NCBI RefSeq assembly: GCF_029227915.1
Contig: NC_079889.1
Span: 4,278,001-4,342,000, forward strand
Direction: 5' to 3'
Source of the DNA: Hydractinia symbiolongicarpus
Taxonomy: Eukaryota > Cnidaria > Hydrozoa > Anthoathecata > Hydractiniidae
Length of the DNA: 64,000 nucleotides
Shown here piece after piece: positions 61,000 to 64,000 of this stretch. Positions within the stretch are counted from its first letter, which is position 1. Every line of letters starts with the position of its first letter. The position numbers and the translations under genes were made by a program. The notes beneath the pieces were generated by a model, which saw only the letters and a program-made list of their open reading frames with translations, was not told the origin of the DNA and made no database searches.

Positions 61000-62686
61000 C
61001 TAAATAGAATGATTTTTATAGTAATTTAAACTATTAACACATTCTCAGTGTGTTAGCTAGAAATTCCAAATTGGAAAATTTCGATGAGGAACCTATTTGG
61101 ATTCCATAAAGTCTGGAGAGCCAGGTTTTATGTTTATGTTGCCACATACATCTTTTTACTATCGCATCAAAATATTGGCTCACGTGGTCTATGTTTTATT
61201 AATTCTTTCGAGAACAAATCTCTTCGCAAGTTTTTTAAACATTCGAGAAACGTATCAAATGTCTGACATATTTCAGTAATTTCCATTTACGTCCCTACAA
61301 GTGTTCTCGTCCTACTGTTGTCTTGTCCCGACGACACTCATGGTACATATATTACCAAAATATTACTTTCATATTTTCCCGACATTTTTTGACTCATAAT
61401 TCCTAATATTTCGATGATTTTTCTATCTATTTTGGTCCAATTTCACTTTATGAACCTTTACCCTCGCATGTTGATAGAATTTTGGAAATTCTTTTTGATA
61501 ACAGTTTTTTTTTTTAAAAATTTAATCCTTTCCCAAATTTTGAAATGTAAAAATAATTCTTAAAATTCCTAAAATTTTCCTGCAACGTCAAAAAAATTGC
61601 TGAAAATTCCTGACGGGGTGGATACTACAAAGATAGATAGATAGATGTGCATATTTAACATGGCTAACCTCACAAATATCGAGGGATATTCCATGGCTAT
61701 TATTTCAAGAAGCCATGGTTCAGATGGAGAGTCCTAGAGTTTAATCCTCAATTTGAGCTATGCAGACCCACTTAGGGGCCGTGCTCTAACAGACAACTCC
61801 GTGCAATATCCAACGTCCCACAGTGTGCCATCTCCCCAATTTCCCTTACATTGCTTGGGTTAAACCGGAGCTGTGGTTACTGGCCCTCCATTTTAAAAAG
61901 CAAGAAACCCCGAAGACAAGGTTAGCCGAAAATAAACAAACAAACAAAATCTGCCTGAGAATTTCATATACATATAAATACAAATTTAACAGTGAAAATT
62001 GAACCAGCCTCAGACATATTATTAAGCACAGTTGCTATACAAAATACTAAAAGCTTTTGTAACAAACTTGGAAAATGTTTTAACAAAATTCATTCATATA
62101 CAAACACATGCTAGAATATTTTTGTTAATCAAGTACCTGTAAAAAACTCTAGTGGCTAAAAAATGACGTAATACTTTAGGTGTACAAACTTTGTATTTCG
62201 CGTGTTGTATTATACTTTTAACAATTTCGCGAGGATAAACTTTCGCAAATAGCTACATTTGAAACATTTCGCGAGGATAAACTTTCGCGAATGAGGCCTG
62301 AATTCGTGAAATTCGCGAAAGTTTCTCTTCGCAAAGTTTGTACAACTAAAGTAGGTGGTTTGTTTTAGCGACTATTGTAAGATTTCACTCGAAAAAATAT
62401 AGAATTCGTGTTTCGTTTTCCATAAGCAAGGCCTAAAAAATCCAACTGCCATCCAGCATTAATTGAATGTTCGATAAATAGTTTGAATGAAGATAAAGTT
62501 GTGAGGTATTGGATATCCAACATTTCAACAAAGATTTGGACAGATTGCATCCAGTTTAAGATTTACTGTTCTTCCAAGTCTCAATATTGATTTTGCTTAT
62601 TTTAAGTTACACGCGTTAGACCACGGATCGAACTAAACTTGTCGAAACGCTTTCGTGAAAATCGGGAAACCAAGTACATTGGTTCT

Positions 62687-63366
62687 CTATTCGGAAGTTA
62701 ACTCCGCTAGTTGATCATCTAATGTTTGGGATGGTTTCCATATACGAACGAGTCGATCACTACGGCAATAAAAAGATATAAATGAAGTTATAAAAAATAT
62801 AACAACTTCAGTGCATAGTAAAGGAAATTCCCAGTTTCGCAGTGAGTCACCGGTGTTCGTGTGGCTATGCTAGCTAGTGGAATTTGGTTTATACATACAC
62901 ACTACTCTTGCGACATGGCCGGAGTAAAACCTATTGACTTAACTTTTGGATCAGTGGAGACTCAAGATTGAAGACTAAATTATAGAGATGGTCCCCTACC
63001 CCCTGACATTTTAAGAAAAGTATCTAATCGGGCCTAAAATATCGCAAAACTTTCTAGAGTGTTTAAATTTTAGCTGCTACCGAATTTATCATAAAAAACC
63101 ATAAAACAATAGTATAACACAATATCGACTACTCTAATGGAAATAAAATAAAGACATCCTTAAAAATGGCTTTTGGGAGGAACATAAAAATCCAAAATTT
63201 GATCAGAAACCATAGTTCAGAAAAATATGTTGAGGAGAGTTCGTTCTCATTTATCACAACACAAGTACAATGCATCAAAAATGAAGTCGTTACCTCGACG
63301 CAGTAAACACGCAATTGGAGTTGCATTTAATCGCATTGATGGACTTTCCATGAGCAGTTATATCTC
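62687..63366 (-). CDS. KIF21: KIF21-type kinesin, last two exons, copy 2 (partial)
   Basis: Exons 63294-63366 and 62687-62759 duplicate 59920-59992 and 59313-59385 exactly as far as read, with the same splice sites and TAG stop. The preceding WD40 exon would fall near 64247-64373, outside the window. In minus-strand order this copy comes first after the main body of the gene, so it is the likelier functional 3' end. If the duplication is an assembly error, both copies are one locus. Confidence 0.8.
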
Positions 63367-63761
63367 CTGTAAAAAAGAAAACCAAAAAAAAGATAACAAT
63401 AAAAAAGATAACACTGCGATTTGACACGTAGAAAAACTTTTCAACAAACAAAAATATCCAACCGTTTATAACGTTTTTTTAATTCGCAACGCATTGCTCA
63501 AATCTTTAAACCTTAGAGCCTATTAGCTATAACTCGTGATCACTCAATTTTGAGATATCAAGAACCCATGCGAAAGAAAATTAAATTTCCCATCAGGAAA
63601 TACTCAGGTTCGCCAACCTCGAGGTAGAAGGTGCCAAAATTGCGTTCAAATTCGAAAGTTTGTCGGCTACAACCGAAGTTTGAATAATTATCCCACAAGC
63701 CTTTATAAGCAAGTAAACACGAAAATTTCTTCTTCGAAGTCTCAGAAACAAGTTTTGCGTT

Positions 63762-64000
63762 CATAGGTGAATATTTATCATAGCACATCCGTATTTCATT
63801 CTCAACAGAGAATGCTTCACCCCGATCAGACCTCTGATCATGACGGGCGAGTATAATGCGTGTAAGTCATACTGAAAGAGAACTACTTTGTTCATCACTA
63901 TGTATACACACCATCCGGATAAACTATCTGAGTTCATCACTAACACATTGCCGCACGTAGTGTAGTGGGTTCGTCTGCGGCTCCCAGTTATGGGGACCGC
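63762..64000 (+). repeat. Composite tRNA-like repeat, copy in second duplicate (cut by window)
   Basis: Duplicate of 60388-60626, with the leader, left arm and A-box-like site; the right arm is beyond the window. Confidence 0.85.

Larger units (their letters stand above)
57713..61086. repeat. Tandem duplication, copy 1 (3,374 bp)
   Basis: From 57713 every stretch I compared recurs 3,374 bases later. The unit begins AGGAACCTATTTGG. I found one difference, T at 59520 versus C at 62894. Within it are a SINE, a MITE, a composite tRNA-like repeat and three KIF21 exons. No long homology is seen at the junction (one shared base at most). Confidence 0.95.
61087..64000. repeat. Tandem duplication, copy 2 (2,914 bp visible)
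   Basis: Counterpart of 57713-60626, running off the window end. Where compared it is identical apart from one base. Confidence 0.95.

Overview
The window looks like nuclear DNA of an early-branching animal, most likely a cnidarian and perhaps a hydrozoan. The evidence is strong AT bias, animal-type GT-AG split genes (KIF21, JMJD6, Phafin), a cGAS-like receptor gene, an animal-type Ty1/copia element primed by initiator tRNA-Met, and many fold-back (TIR) elements and tRNA-derived SINEs. The lineage is an inference; no species is claimed.

Layout. 1-5.9 kb: no gene; two TIR-bounded elements, one carrying seven 53-bp tandem units. 5.9-7.2 kb (minus): single-exon cGAS-like/Mab-21 nucleotidyltransferase with an intact E/D/D site. 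7.2-16.3 kb: repeats, a broken Harbinger nuclease fragment, a decayed CR1/jockey-like LINE and a TIR element. 16.3-24.5 kb: a transposon nest in which an apparently intact 4.78-kb Ty1/copia element (identical 126-bp LTRs, CTATA target duplication) sits inside a second decayed LINE; a shared 19-bp inverted repeat lies outside both. 24.5-27.5 kb: no gene seen.

27.56-36.90 kb (minus): complete PLEKHF/Phafin gene, ten coding exons, 300 aa. 40.24-52.76 kb (minus): complete JMJD6 gene, nine coding exons, 396 aa, with a 6.3-kb first intron holding a SINE and a tRNA-like composite repeat. 53.7-54.85 kb (plus): decayed LINE. 54.9-55.5 kb: a TIR element with a 40-bp perfect palindrome. 56.59-57.00 kb (plus): intronless histone H3.3-type gene with CCAAT boxes upstream and a histone mRNA 3' stem-loop. 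57.71-64.00 kb: a 3,374-bp tandem duplication carrying the last three exons (minus) of a KIF21-type kinesin; the second copy is cut by the window edge.

The host genes do not form one pathway: endosomal PI3P reader (Phafin), 2-oxoglutarate oxygenase (JMJD6), chromatin (H3.3), kinesin-4 motor (KIF21) and a possible nucleic-acid sensor (cGLR). Much of the rest is mobile-element debris. The points most worth a second look are the H3.3-like gene with a stem-loop, the TIR-flanked tRNA-like repeat family, the domain shared by two SINEs, the 53-bp module shared by different elements, the cGLR and the KIF21 duplication.
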